A DNA stretch of 64,000 nt, from positions 5,860,001 to 5,924,000 of the forward strand of contig JARFIW010001469.1 in assembly GCA_036346225.1 (NCBI GenBank), given 5' to 3'. The notes under the pieces are model-generated. The model had not been told where the DNA came from. It saw only the letters and a program-made list of their open reading frames with translations, and made no database searches. This DNA is from Platerodrilus igneus (taxonomy: Eukaryota; Arthropoda; Insecta; Coleoptera; Lycidae). Position 1 is the first letter of the stretch, and each line of letters starts with the position of its first letter. Positions 11,437 to 22,710 of this stretch are shown here, one piece after another. A program made the position numbers and the translations under genes.

Positions 11437-12522
11437 CTAGATCAGGTTCGAGAAGACCAGATAATTTCTCGGTGGTGGTCGATATTTGTCAATCCTTGAC
11501 CTCACTTCTTGAAGAGAGCGACATAGGTCTTTAAAATGAGCTAGCGAAGATATGGTCTGTAATGCCAAACGTTCTGAGAAATAGGGGTTCAAATTTCTAA
11601 GTAATTGATCGATAATTTCGGATTCGGAAGGTTTTTTGTCGAGTCTGCTATATAAAGCTTCTAATGAGGTAATAAAAGACACAACATTTTCGTCGGGACC
11701 TTGAGTTCGGTTACAATTTCGTTCCAAAGATCGTTAATGTAGCCATAAGGTAGGAAGTCTCGTTTAAACAGGCAACTAACTCATTCCAGGTAGAAATTTG
11801 GTGTCGTATGTTTCTATACCATATTAATGCTGAGCCTGCGAACAAATCACCAGCTGAGATAAATAGGTCCTGGTCGGTACACCCGCGAGAAATTTTAAAA
11901 TCGTTAATCCGGTCAAGAAAGGATGATAAAGAAACCTTCGAATCAAACCCTTCAAAGGTGAGACCCCATTTGTATACAGGTATAGGTTTTCCTAATGGTT
12001 TAGGTTCGGCAAGCGCAAGATTTGAAAAAGGTAACGATATATCTACGTCTGCGTTAGGATTAAGTCTTTCTAAAAGAATTCCTTCAAGCAATAACACCTC
12101 GGACAACAAACTTTGTTTAGCTTGAGTCACTTGGTCATCGTTATATAAAGATAATGAATCAACTCGCTGTTTGACGTGAGTTATTCTTGAAGTCAATCTC
12201 CTAATTCGATATTAGTAGCCGCAGGATCTGTTTTGTTTATTATACCCGATATATCATCTAAAGATAATTTAATTTCTGATACGTTGAGTGGCCAATCGCC
12301 AACAGGGTTCTTTAAGATAGCAACGCCTTTGGTTTCCTGTGACAAAACAGCCCTAAGTTGAGATCGCCTATCATTCTGATTGCTCGCAGCTATGATACTT
12401 CTGCACTCCAGCTCGTAGATCAATTCCAGCGATTTTAAATGTGATACGTTCATTATGAATACAATATTCAAGACACGATATAAAAATATGCGATTTTGAC
12501 GCAGGTTAGAAGGTAAAAACAC
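11437..12522 (-). pseudogene. Gypsy-1 Gag (capsid region, frameshifted)
   Basis: Three overlapping minus-strand frames cover one Gag: 12522-12193, 12196-11711 and 11727-11437. The middle one has the capsid-like stretch KWGLTFEGFDSKVSLSSFLD and GSALIWYRNIRHQISTWNEL. The last has LRNLNPYFSERLALQTISSL. Such 'W-x-L-x-F-x-G' openings and 'ALIWYRN' helices are typical of Gypsy Gag capsids. Small overlaps between the frames indicate single-base indels. Confidence 0.8.
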
Positions 12523-13077
12523 GTTACAGCTACTTTAAGGTAATACGATACGATATTTAGAGGTAAGAACTTGTTAGAACGTCACCGATAACACCAAAGA
12601 AACACATTTAAGGTATATGGAAACGAAATCAATGTTCAGTTAAATACATATTTTATAGATAATGACAGACAAGCCTTCCAAAATGGAAAATGGGCGCAGA
12701 GGATATGTTATTTAACCTATAAGGCAACAACGTATAGTCAAACACTTCTTAAAAAGGTATACTAGCAATTTATTTCACTCAAGTGTTTTTAAACACTTAA
12801 TTTTCATGTAAAAGATAAACCATAATGCAATTTTAGAATGTAACATAAAGATGTATTTAAGTTTCAAAAACGGCCTTTCAAAGTTAAGGAAAGCAACTAA
12901 AGATATTTTAATAGGTAATTCTATAATACTGTATTTAAAGACATAAGGTAAGGTAAATACTTACATGAATAAAAGTAAAGTTCTTTAAGTGAAGAAGCTA
13001 TTAATGCATTGTATCCTTATAAAGGAAATTATTCTAACCTAAAACAAAGAAGAAGCCCTGAAGTTCATAGCCTGAAC

Positions 13078-13092
13078 AGGTTGAAGGCGCCA
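13078..13092 (-). promoter_or_regulatory. Gypsy-1 primer-binding-like site
   Basis: Two bases inside the 5' LTR the minus strand reads TGGCGCCTTCAACC. The TGG start and position fit a site pairing with the CCA end of a tRNA. I cannot assign the tRNA from sequence alone. Confidence 0.55.
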
Positions 13093-13094
13093 TC

Positions 13095-13771
13095 TGCTAC
13101 ACTTCGTTTACAGTTTTACCTGGTCGGTAATGCAGTTAACAAAATGTTACGCTTAGATTCTGGTACATTGAAATGGCGATAGATGGCTCTTAAAAGCCGG
13201 TAATACAATTACCAAAGTTCATAAGATACACATGACGTCACTGATAATTTATATTGCGCCATAATTAAGAGAAGGTACATAAAATTTAAACAATAAAAAT
13301 TAGATAATCTACTCACGTGAAGGATCCGCTAACCGGCAGGAAATCACGCCACGGTAACCTCGGCATCGCTGCTGGTCGAGTTGGACATCCAAATTATCTC
13401 GGGGTCATGGGATGCTCCAGGGTCATCTCCGTTCCTATATGCAGTGGAAGACGGGAATAGGGAATTAAGGAAAGATACTCAAGATAAGGAAATCTACATA
13501 ATAAGATAACACGACACCCGCACGACTGTTCACTTCAAAGTTCGGGTAAAAAGCCACGTTTCCCGAGAACCGAACTCCTACTCTTTGTAGCATTGCCTTA
13601 CCCCTATGGGGATAATTCACACTTGCCAATTGCACTATTGTGACGTCGAAGCCCCGCCCAGTTCATTTAAAAATGTTCGCGGTCTTGCGTATTTAAAATT
13701 ATGGCGGAAGCTTCCGCATTAAAAACTGAACTAAAACAATGTTTAAGTGCAAATTCAGTTTGCACGTAACA
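13095..13771 (-). repeat. Gypsy-1 5' LTR (right copy)
   Basis: 677 bp matching 5128-5815, with the same TG...CA ends. It is followed at once by the AAGC target duplication (13772-13775). Differences from the left copy are mostly one- to few-base deletions between 13510 and 13720. Confidence 0.93.
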
Positions 13772-13775
13772 AAGC

Positions 13776-15137
13776 CCCATATTTTATGTATAAAGACCAT
13801 AAAATTTTTGTTTTGTATGATACACCCCATCTTATAAAAAACTTTAGAAATAATCTATTAAAAGGTGATTTTTTATGGTGACAGAAGAATATCTTTTCAG
13901 ATATCGTAAAGTATATGAAATAGATAAAATAACGAAAAGGCTAGAGCACTAACAAAAATAACAGATGCTCATATTCATCCAAATACATTCCAAAAAATGA
14001 AAGTGAAGTTAGCTGTTCAGGTACTAAGTCACACAGTAGCATCCACAATTAGAACAGCTGTTCAAACAAATGATTTAATATCTTCAACTGCTCTTCATAC
14101 TGCAGACTTTGTTGAATTGCTAAATCATATATTTGATTGTTTAAATAGCAAAATGTTGTTTGCTGCTAACCCCTACACATCAGCATTTTCTGATGTAAAT
14201 ACAAGTGCCAAAGAAGTATTTCAACGACCGTTAGTTACATTACCAAAACTTTCCAAGGTAGATTTAAAAACAAATAAAATCTCTAGGCCTCCATGTTTTG
14301 ATGGACTTGTTCAAACAATCAATGCTGTTATAGAATTATTTCAAACTGAAAAACTGCAACACAATATTCAATATCTTCTAACTAATAGATTAAATCAAGG
14401 CGTCTAGAAAACAGATTTTCAGTTTATAGGCAACGGGCAGGATTTTCCAGAAACCGACATCTAAAATTTTAGAACATTATTTAGAAGTAATGCCATTACT
14501 TTTTAATTAACCACCTAAATCATCTAATTGTGAGGATGATTCCGATACAACTCTTGAATTACCCACATCCAAAGATAGTGCATGCAATAGTGACGAATCG
14601 GATGCTGCATCATCTGCAACAACCTCTTCATCAGACGAAACCAATTCTAACCAGATGTCAAATTTAGAAGACTGTTCAGTAACATACTTCGCAGGATATT
14701 TAGCTTTCAAATGTTTGAAACATTTCCAATGCCCGGACTGCAAATTATATTTATCAACAGACATCGATCTTACAGATCAATCACAGCTACTTTTTATTAA
14801 TAAAATGTATGAAAGCATCATAGCTGGTAGTCTTTGTGCACCATCTGAAGATTTCCGAAAAATCATTGACGAGTGTCTGAAAATTCTTGAAAAGCAATTT
14901 ACCATTTTGTATTTTAAAAAACATTTAACAAAACAAATCAAGAGGAAGATAGAGAAACATCTTGAAAAAGTGAATAGTACCTGGCTTGCTCATCACTGCA
15001 AGGAACACAGACACTATATAATCGACAAGTTAATTGAAATTAAAATATACAAGAAAAATAAATGGTTCTCTTCTAGTAAAAGATACTACAATGTAAATAA
15101 ACAAGATCCGAAATTAAAAGTATTGCAGCATGTTTGA
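13776..15137 (+). pseudogene. P-element transposase, C-terminal part (after Gypsy-1)
   Basis: Directly after the target duplication, one frame encodes YDTPHLIKNFRNNLLKGDF, the 'D-x-P-H-L-x-K-x-x-R-N-N' segment of P/THAP9 transposases. It is followed by the open frame 13997-14407 (KVKLAVQVLSHTVASTIRTA) and a segment near 14395-14460 with the Q-R-x-G-x-x-x-N-P motif. The final frame 14655-15137 begins CSVTYFAGYLAFKCLKHFQC and ends with a basic tail. Stops and frameshifts separate the parts. Confidence 0.85.
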
Positions 15138-15430
15138 TGTCTGTTGGTTTTTGAAGTTGATGAGTTGCAATTGTGATTTTACTAAATTTTTCAATAATTT
15201 GCTTTCATAGAAGTAACACTAAACTTTCAAATTATTGTAGTAATTTTCTAATACAGTTCGTCCCTTTGTGCTTAAACAAGTTTGATAGCTAATGAAGGTA
15301 AGTGTTAAATATGGTATAAAGTACCTATTAATAAAGAAGAAAGAAATAGTATGCTTTGAAAGAGTGATTATCCTTGAATCCAATTAAAATTTTAATTTTA
15401 TACAAACTTTGAAATTATTTTTCTTAACTT
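15138..15430. other. No gene seen
   Basis: AT-rich stretch between the P-element stop and the next coding remnant. It may be the 3' end of the P element. No inverted terminus was recognised. Confidence 0.4.
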
Positions 15431-16740
15431 GTGTTATCAACAAAAAAGTATATCACAAAAATTTTGCATAGCACATTGCAATACATAATACCATCGTCAA
15501 TCTTAGTTAATAGGAATATGGATGATGAACAAACCTATTTACAAGAAGTAGCGGATCACTTTGAAAATTTTGATGTGCACATTGTTGTAGACAAACCAGT
15601 TTTGCAATTGCAAGATCAGTTTGATTTAGTTAATGGTTTACTTTCCCCAGTTGAATCCGATTATGAAAACAGTTCTGATGGATTCTCAGAAAGTGAAGAG
15701 TTAAGTTAATCTTTAAAACATTTGGTGTGCTGAATTTTATATTCAAATAGAGTTATCTGCACTCATGCATTTTGAGGACATATAAATGTTTTGTTCATCC
15801 AACTGAGCCTAAAAAAACAATGACATCTGTAGTTGTAAAAGTTGTAGAATCCAGTGAGTACTCATTTTGGAATCAAAGTTGGCATTGGAAAACTAATTTC
15901 TAATATCCATATTTCTCATATTCTTTCCAATATTGTTCTGCTTATAGTTATTGATGGTTTACCACATTTCAAATGTAGCACTGGTGAATTGTGGCCTCTA
16001 TTAGCTTCAATGTGGAATGCTTTATTTGGTTTTTATATTACTTTTCATATCGACATCTATTTTGACTTAAAAAATTTGCAAACTATCAAACATTTTTAAA
16101 GCCATTTGATTTTTAGGCTGTTTCCTTCATTAAAAATGGTTTAGAATGGAATGGGAAAGTTATAGCTGTATCCTCTTTCAAAAATATTTATGCGTGCAAT
16201 AGAAAGCACGAATTTTTCATAGTTTGTTTCATCTTGCTGATGATGTGATCAATTTTGGCACACTGGATTCTTGCAGTGCTTTTCCATTTGAATACTATTT
16301 GCAATTTCAAAAAAATATTAGGAAGACAGATAAGTCACCACAAGTTGGCAATAGACTTCGTGAATTACCATATTCTACTCCTTTATTTCAAAATTCAACA
16401 AAATTATTTATTTCTAAGCCAGATTGTTTACTGCCTCACACTATAGATCCTTTAGTTAGTTGCTGTTATGTCTCTTGACAAATAACTGCTGCAGTTAAAG
16501 AATGATGATAGAAAATTATGCATTTTCTGAATCTTTACAATGTATGACATTAATCGATAAAGGATTTATTAAGAAATATAATTTTTGTGAGCTATTTTGT
16601 AGCAGCACATTGTTAGAAATATACCTGGTAAATAAATTGTCAGAATTAAAAACATTACCATTTAACAGAGATACAAATGAAATTGGTATTGTAACCATGT
16701 GGTGATAATTATGTAATTTTTCCTATGCTGCACTTGTGCT
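15431..16740 (+). pseudogene. CACTA/tnp2-like transposase remnant
   Basis: Successive plus-strand frames look like one decayed protein. It starts with an acidic N-terminus at 15518 (MDDEQTYLQEVADHFENF). Next comes LIVIDGLPHFKCSTGELWPL at 15950-16010, and then FHLADDVINFGTLDSCSAF and PFEYYLQFQKNIRK at 16225-16330. I recall the 'IDGLPLFKSS...LWPIL' and 'HLADDV..FG.LD.FSAFPFENYLQ' motifs from an insect and cnidarian transposon protein family. It resembles the tnp2/DUF4218 proteins of CACTA elements. The assignment is tentative. Frames change several times, so it is not functional. Confidence 0.5.
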
Positions 16741-16829
16741 AAATTATCGTGTTACTTTTAATTTGTACGAGTGTGGTATGAGAAAATAATATTGCAGCAT
16801 TTGGTAGATTTTTAATAAAGTTGAATGTA

Positions 16830-17011
16830 CTCCCTGTAAGTTTGTTGTGGTTTGATGTTTATTCCTCTTTCTCTTCTTTGGGAATAAAACCGCTTATAGT
16901 AATTGAAATAGTCTTTATTGTCGTTTCGATCCAAGATCATGGATCGGAAAGCGAATAAAGACTATTTCAACAACTATAAGTGGTTTTATTCCCAAACAAG
17001 AGAAAGAAAAA
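16830..17011. mobile_element. Penelope-like mini-element (182 bp) with 13-bp target duplication
   Basis: The left part ctccctgtaagtttgttgtg matches, reversed, the right end of the Penelope-like element at 38729-41487. The body is an imperfect palindrome (gggaataaaaccgcttatag ... ctataagtggttttattccc) around a core with gatccaagatcatggatc. It is flanked by aaagttgaatgta at 16817-16829 and 17012-17024. It has no coding capacity. It is a non-autonomous or end-only Penelope insertion in its own site. Confidence 0.8.
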
Positions 17012-17024
17012 AAAGTTGAATGTA

Positions 17025-18006
17025 TTTAGTATAATCAATTGCGATATTAGTAAGAACAATTCTTGTACTAGTTTTTGCTTTTATATAGATTAGTTATTAA
17101 AATGTATGCTGTTATTTTAATTTTAGAATGAAACAACTATTTTAAAAAATAAGTTTTTGGACTCTTATTGTTCGCAATTACACTGACACCGCATGGTAGG
17201 TGGTATTGGACCGGCAGCTAGTGATAGATAACGTGTAATAATAGTATACAGTATATTATGAAAATTTGGTATGTGCCCTTTTCATTTTTATTAAATAATT
17301 GTTTAATTAGGTAATTTTTCAAAAGACATAAATGTAGTTACGGATAATTGTAGAAAGTGAAACATTTTGAAATTAGTAATTTTTGCAAATATGCAATTTT
17401 CATTTAACAAGTTTTATCTGATGACTGTGATTGATTTGTATACCTAAGTAAACAATTATTTAATGACAACCAAAACGGCATACTGAATACGATCATTCAA
17501 AAAGATGCATTTTGCATGCAAATTGAAATTCAGTTTTCATGATAAGACCCCCATGATACTCTATAATTTCTACCTGACATCAATCCAAATGTTCGGAACC
17601 CTAAAGGGCATACTGTATACGATCGTTACACAAGTTTGTCACTAGTTACTGGTGTATTATATACAGCAGGTATTAGAGAATGAATGACTAATCGTTTTCC
17701 AGATTGTTATACATGTTGTTTATATTTTAATTATGTTGTTACATAAGCAAAACATATATGTATTTGTTGTTCATGTATGTTCACAGCTGATTGTAAATAA
17801 GTGTAGCATATTTCAAAGGTTGCTGAATAAAATGTTTGTATGGTTTCAGCTCTCTATATTAAGTATACTTCTTTAGAAACATATTTATCTTTTTTATTCA
17901 GAAACCTATGACGTGAACACATTCACTTCTGATTTTGAGCATATGAATTATATTGAATTCTTTCAATTACTTCTCACAAAAATAAGTTACTGACAACATG
18001 TGTTTT
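17025..18006. other. No gene seen
   Basis: AT-rich sequence. Two related short blocks occur: ggcatactgaatacgatcat (about 17476) and gggcatactgtatacgatcg (about 17607). I cannot tie them to a known element. Confidence 0.4.
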
Positions 18007-18133
18007 AATAGTATATTATTCAACATACGGTAATGTAGGCAATAACTCACGCAGATGAAGTTTGCGGCACGAGCCGAAGACGAGTGCCGTAATTCATCAA
18101 GTGAGTTATTGTCACCGTATGTTGAATACTATA
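18007..18133. repeat. 127-bp imperfect palindrome with GGCAC-GTGCC core
   Basis: The outer arms read tattcaacatacggtaa and, reversed, the same around 18110-18128. The middle arms are caataactcac / gtgagttattg. The inner hairpin is cggcac / gtgccg around 18065-18090. The layout matches the palindrome at 61041-61172. No coding capacity and no clear target duplication. Confidence 0.7.
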
Positions 18134-18299
18134 CTTTATCTACGACTATAAGCACAGTAACAAGTTTTAATAAACACATGTAATCAAGATTATTAAAAAA
18201 AAATATATAGTACAAATTTGTTTGACATTACGTAAATGACAATGAGCATGGTTACTATGATATTTTTGGTGGGTAATTAAAAAGAAATATAAGCTGGAA

Positions 18300-18335
18300 G
18301 CGTGAGTTATTATAACTCACGCTCATAACTCACGG
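18300..18335. repeat. Short perfect palindrome sharing the gtgagttat motif
   Basis: Positions 18300-18322 form a perfect palindrome of 11-bp arms around one T (arm gcgtgagttat). A third copy of the motif, cataactcacgg, follows directly. The same motif forms the middle arms of the palindrome at 18007-18133, about 170 bp away. Confidence 0.8.
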
Positions 18336-19839
18336 TGTTTAATTATGAACACTATTACTTGTTCAAAAGTATATGAATAATGGTATTATAACTAAATAGG
18401 AGTAGATATAATACATTACCTATGTAATGTTTGTAGTATTTACAAAAAATTTATGTTTTACCCATTATTTTTAGTGTAGGAGATGTATGTTATTTTTTAT
18501 TCAAAATGCATTAAACCTAATTGTATCAGTTAGCTTCTTATCAAATATTTACATTCAATTTACAATACAGACAAATATCACTTATTGATACTGTAGATTC
18601 AAAACAATTTTGGAGTCTTAATTCGACAGCCCTATTTAGATTACCGAGACAAGACAATAATTGAGATTGAAACACGACAAGATGTGTTGAACTAGTAGGA
18701 ACACATTTGGCATATTGTCTTGACAGATTGTTGTGATGAGACCAGCCCCTATATATAGCTATTGTTCTTAAGTATGATTAAATACAATTTTAATCATGCT
18801 GTTTTTTACGTTTACATGAAATTCACAATAATATTTCCTTGCAGCTTATAGAAACAGTTTGTGTGCTTGTTGATGGGTGTGAATTTGAATAGAAGAATAT
18901 TCCATGTTTCTGATTAGATACGTACGTAAGTCCTTGTTATACATTATAGTGATGAAAAGATTAAGTACATATTATTTACATATGCCTTAAATAAGGTAAT
19001 TATTAAACTAAATAGGATTTATGAAATGTTATTCTGATTTATCCACTGTAGCTGTGCTAGTGCGTATACAAACGGTATGCCATATTTTATGTAGTAATTT
19101 TATAACAAGTACTTGTCTGCCTATCATTGGCAGGCCATTTAGAAAAATAACTACAACAGCGCTTTTCTATCCTCACCATTCTATGTCTAGACTAACAGTA
19201 TACCTATAGTTAGTATGTACAGTAATAGGAAATATAGAAAATATTTGTTTTTAATGTTACAAATGATGTTGTTTAGAATTAAATTTCTTGTTATTGCATT
19301 TCAACATGTAATTTATAAATTTCTGTTAATAGACATGTATGATATCATTTTTATTGTATTCGTTATTGTATTGTATTCTTACTGTTATTATTTTATAATA
19401 ATGCTAGTGTTACAGGTTTGAAAACTGATGAGATTTTCTTCTAAGACATTACTAATGAAAAAGCTAAATGTATAACTTGCTAATTATTTATTTGACGTTC
19501 TTTAAATGTAAAAATTCTACTGCTTTTGGTTTATAGATAAGGTACACTGCATTTGTCGCTTGAAAAATGAGAATGAGCAATTATCAGACGTGACCCATAT
19601 GTTGTTTAGGTATAGTAAAAAGATTTTCATTTAAAAGGTACTAAACCTATTTTATATATCCGTTGGAATGAGATATATGCTAGAAATTTATTTCTAATAT
19701 TACAATTTACATGCTTGTGACATTTAGAATTTATATACGAAGATTTCAAAATTTAGTATTTTATAAGTAACAGGTCCAATCAAAACAGATTGCAGTCAAC
19801 ACAAAAATCGGAACTAAAATCGATATGCATAGGCCTTAC
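18336..19839. other. No gene seen
   Basis: AT-rich intronic sequence with only short ORFs of low-complexity composition. No mobile-element motif was recognised. Confidence 0.4.
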
Positions 19840-20080
19840 TATTCACTATCAAACACTAACCTAAGACTTGCAGGGGTACTTTCTATTTGCTATCAAAAAC
19901 GTCTAAGAGACAGAGAACTTTTCACTAAGAAAACCTCGCATGAGACTTGCAGAAGCTGCTATTCAATATCAAAGGTTTGCAGGAAACATGCTATTCACTC
20001 TCAAAAACGTGTATATGAGACTTACAGAGGACTAGCTGTTCACTAACGAAGACTTGTCTGAAGTAATTGTAGAAGACTTA
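19840..20080 (+). repeat. Degenerate tandem repeat of about 45 bp, 4-5 units
   Basis: Units share a pattern like acttgcag...tgctattcactatcaaaaacgt. Recognisable copies start near 19866, 19943, 19976 and 20019. The 73-codon ORF across it is a translation of this repeat and I do not treat it as a gene. Confidence 0.5.
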
Positions 20081-20089
20081 CAATAGGTA

Positions 20090-21072
20090 ATTTTAAAGAG
20101 CACCATGGGCTTGATTTGCACACTTACTGCAAGCTTGCGATGACTTTTAGACTTGTCTTTGCAATTTTGCTAAATTGAACAGACTTTTTTGTAAGCTATC
20201 AGCAAACTTGCTGTAAGTATACTTTGCTATCTGAGTCCACTAAGTATGTATCGTTACGTAAATATTTTCTTTAAACAAATCTTATTTCTTCCGTCTTTCT
20301 GTTCCAAAAAGAAAAATTTTAAACAATGGTATAGGAGAATGCAGTATTTTTCTCTACAAAATGTTGATTTACACTTTATCTTTAAAATAATTAGGAACCA
20401 AATAATTTAACATTAAAAATTAGCATTGATATCCCAATTATGCTTTTCAAGTCACCGTCGTGATTTATCTTTGTAATTATTCTATGAACATATACACTTA
20501 TCGAATCCAAAGGTTTTGAATTTTAATAAAGTAAATCAAACCATGAAATTGAAAAAGAATATCTACACTTATTTATTTAGACTATCCTTTAAATGCAATG
20601 CTCCTGGCATTCTTGTGTATTAATTAATGATTAATATGATACAATAATTATTTTATGACAATGCGCTATTTACAAGGATAAATTTCTGGAATTCTATTCA
20701 ATAAAGGAATACTTTGATATCAAATTCTAAATAAGATACTTCAATACACAATTTATACAAATTTCTCTAAGAAGATTACTACAAATAAATCTCTGCTTGT
20801 GCCACCTAGTATAAAGTAGATTACTTAATAATATAATTTTAGCAAACGATACAGGTTGCGTCCTCTGGCGAAGTAAACGCGATTTATAAATTCCAGCGTA
20901 ATTTTATACATTAGAACGGCACTTCTCTCTATAATTATTCTATGTTATTACTTAATACATCTTGGGTACAGCTAATGTAATTTTTTAATTTCAGTTCAAA
21001 ATGTCTTCTGTTATGCTTTATTAATTACCATCCATTAAATAGAACATGTTTCCAGTACACACTGCTTAAACA

Positions 21073-21078
<6 letters not shown>
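20090..21078. other. No gene seen
   Basis: AT-rich stretch without recognisable coding or repeat structure, leading up to an AT microsatellite. Confidence 0.4.

Positions 21079-21124
<46 letters not shown>
21079..21124. repeat. (AT)n microsatellite
   Basis: About 23 uninterrupted TA dinucleotides. Confidence 0.95.
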
Positions 21125-21127
<3 letters not shown>

Positions 21128-21254
21128 CCCATCAAACATATGCATCAACAAAAAAATTATACAAGAAAGCACTAATGGTTTAGATATTTTGTCACTACCG
21201 TTTAGTATATAAAATCTTATTAATAATTAGTGGAGAAACTTAAACTCTACTTTT

Positions 21255-21440
21255 ACAACATCATCATTCATCATTTTGTTTTCGACCTTACTTAAGGTCG
21301 GTTTGACGCAGCTCTAACTTCTTTTCTATTCTGTGCTAATCTAAAAAGTTCTACATACCCTTCACAACCTAAATTTCTAATAATTTGACTAATATAGTTT
21401 GGTCTAGGTCTTCCTATATCCTTCTATCTTTTTCCTATCC
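21255..21440 (-). mobile_element. 5'-truncated RTE-type fragment (3' end only)
   Basis: Matches the 3' end of the longer RTE-type element at 22970-23130 (shared stretch ggtttgacgcagctctaa) in the same orientation. On the minus strand its tail is atgatgaatgatgatg, a short trinucleotide-type repeat as seen at the 3' ends of RTE elements. 5' truncation is normal for target-primed reverse transcription. Confidence 0.8.
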
Positions 21441-21562
21441 AGCTGGCTCTACATAGATTTTAGCAACTTGATGGTTGTTAAAGAACTCTAACATGTTTAC
21501 ATGATTACCATTTATAAGGAAATGAAATATAACCTGGTTATCCGCTTCAAAAAGGAAAAGCG

Positions 21563-21700
21563 TTAAATTATATGTTATGGTAAGACTTAAGCAACGAATC
21601 GCTGCCAACATGCCAGACCGCTACCTAATTGTGAGTTATGCCATGGTGACGTTTATTAAATTATATGTTATGGTAAGGCTTAAGCAACGAAACGCTACAT
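21563..21700 (+). repeat. 93-bp tandem repeat, about 1.5 units
   Basis: Two starts of ttaaattatatgttatggta lie 93 bp apart (21563 and 21656). The repeat unit includes gcttaagcaacgaaacgcta and gccagaccgctacc. The same unit recurs at 22711-22940, on the other side of a hAT fragment. Confidence 0.85.
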
Positions 21701-22333
21701 CTTTTGTTTGTTAATATAGATCGAGTCTTGAGGTCTTTCTTCATTGTAGCAAAGGAAGTTAATGTGGACACCATCAACCTGTCGAATCAGAAATAATGAT
21801 AACTTTGGTTATCTCGTAAATAACTCACCATCTATTTAAGGCCCAAAGATCAGTGTCGATAGGCTCTCCACATTTTAATTGAACTGAAAGTTCAGACACA
21901 CTTTCAGGTAAGTACACGTGTTAGAGTTGCTTTCGCCTAGAAGAATTTCTTTTGATATTTGAACCCACCCCTCGCCACTAAGCTAACTGGTACAATATTT
22001 TTTTGTTACATTCTTGCTAAGTCATGTCAAAGATTAGGTCAAATTCGGCCATAACAATTTTTGACAGATTTATTGTATTTTTTTCACTGATAATGACCAC
22101 ATAGTGAACGAAATATATACTTAGTTTTTAAACATTTATGTGGTAGGGGTTTTAATTATTATTTATATTAAACATCAACAAAATGCTTAATCCTTCAGCA
22201 CAAATATTTATCGGTTCGAATTCAGTAAAAAATATTTTTCTTGCAATTTAAAAAGCTTTCTAATATTCGTTATAAAGGCCTGCAATGACAGCGTTGTAGT
22301 ACCTATTTGTTGTTATTAATATTTTGTTGTATA
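21701..22333. other. No gene seen
   Basis: Intronic sequence between the two blocks of 93-bp repeats, up to the hAT terminus. No coding motif was recognised. Confidence 0.4.
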
Positions 22334-22710
22334 CAGGGGCGGACTGGTAGCATTTATGCTACCGTGAAATTAATAAATCAACCAGCACAGTCAATTTTTT
22401 GTTTTTAAATAGAGCATAATTACAAATAAAGCATACAAACAATATCGGTAATGTAGAAACAAAACTAAATTTTTATCATATTTACAACGAAATAAAATGG
22501 ATATACATAGGTAAATAATTGTAGCGAATGAAACTAAAAGCTTCTTTCTTAATAAATTCCTTGTTTCAGCCACCTTGTCAATAATAGGATCACAGTCAAT
22601 ACAATTTAAAGCGTTTCTTTCACATGCCATTAACATAAATGATTCTACATTGTCTTTGATAATGTACTTCTCAGTCGATTTTTGATAAATTTTAATTTAA
22701 AGAAAGATCT
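22334..22710 (-). mobile_element. hAT transposon 3' end with dimerisation-domain remnant
   Basis: The left edge caggggcggactgg (22334-22347) has the form of a hAT terminal inverted repeat. On the minus strand, 22710-22530 encodes the C-terminal dimerisation region: a Lys-rich stretch, DNVESFMLMACERNAL, then DPIIDKVAETRN. This resembles ZMYM/'52 kDa repressor'-type hAT transposases as I remember them. The element stops abruptly at 22710, where 93-bp repeats begin, so only its 3' end is left. Confidence 0.75.

Larger units (their letters stand above)
5128..13771 (-). mobile_element. Gypsy LTR retrotransposon (Gypsy-1), nested in the P element
   Basis: A full-length LTR retrotransposon in minus orientation, about 8.6 kb. 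The LTRs are 5128-5815 and 13095-13771 with TG...CA ends. Target duplication AAGC is at 5124-5127 and 13772-13775, as expected of Ty3/Gypsy integrases. Order on the minus strand: LTR, primer-binding-like site, gag, zinc knuckles, protease (DTGS), RT, RNase H, integrase, then a long non-coding region of about 2 kb with a GATAA-rich repeat, then LTR. Frameshifts in gag and pol make it inactive. I see no convincing env. Gypsy-type elements replicate through reverse transcription of a genomic RNA in cytoplasmic particles. Confidence 0.92.
2878..15137 (+). mobile_element. P-element (THAP9-like) transposon, interrupted by Gypsy-1
   Basis: Plus-strand remains of a P-superfamily DNA transposon. Coding parts in order: THAP exon 1 (2878-2989), THAP exon 2 (3625-3898), coiled coil and catalytic region (4256-5127) and C-terminal region (13776-15137). 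The gap 5128-13771 is a complete Gypsy element. P transposases use a THAP zinc finger to bind DNA and an RNase-H-like domain that needs GTP as cofactor. I did not find the terminal inverted repeats, so the true ends lie outside the coordinates given, which mark coding limits only. Several stops and frameshifts make the element inactive. Confidence 0.8.
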
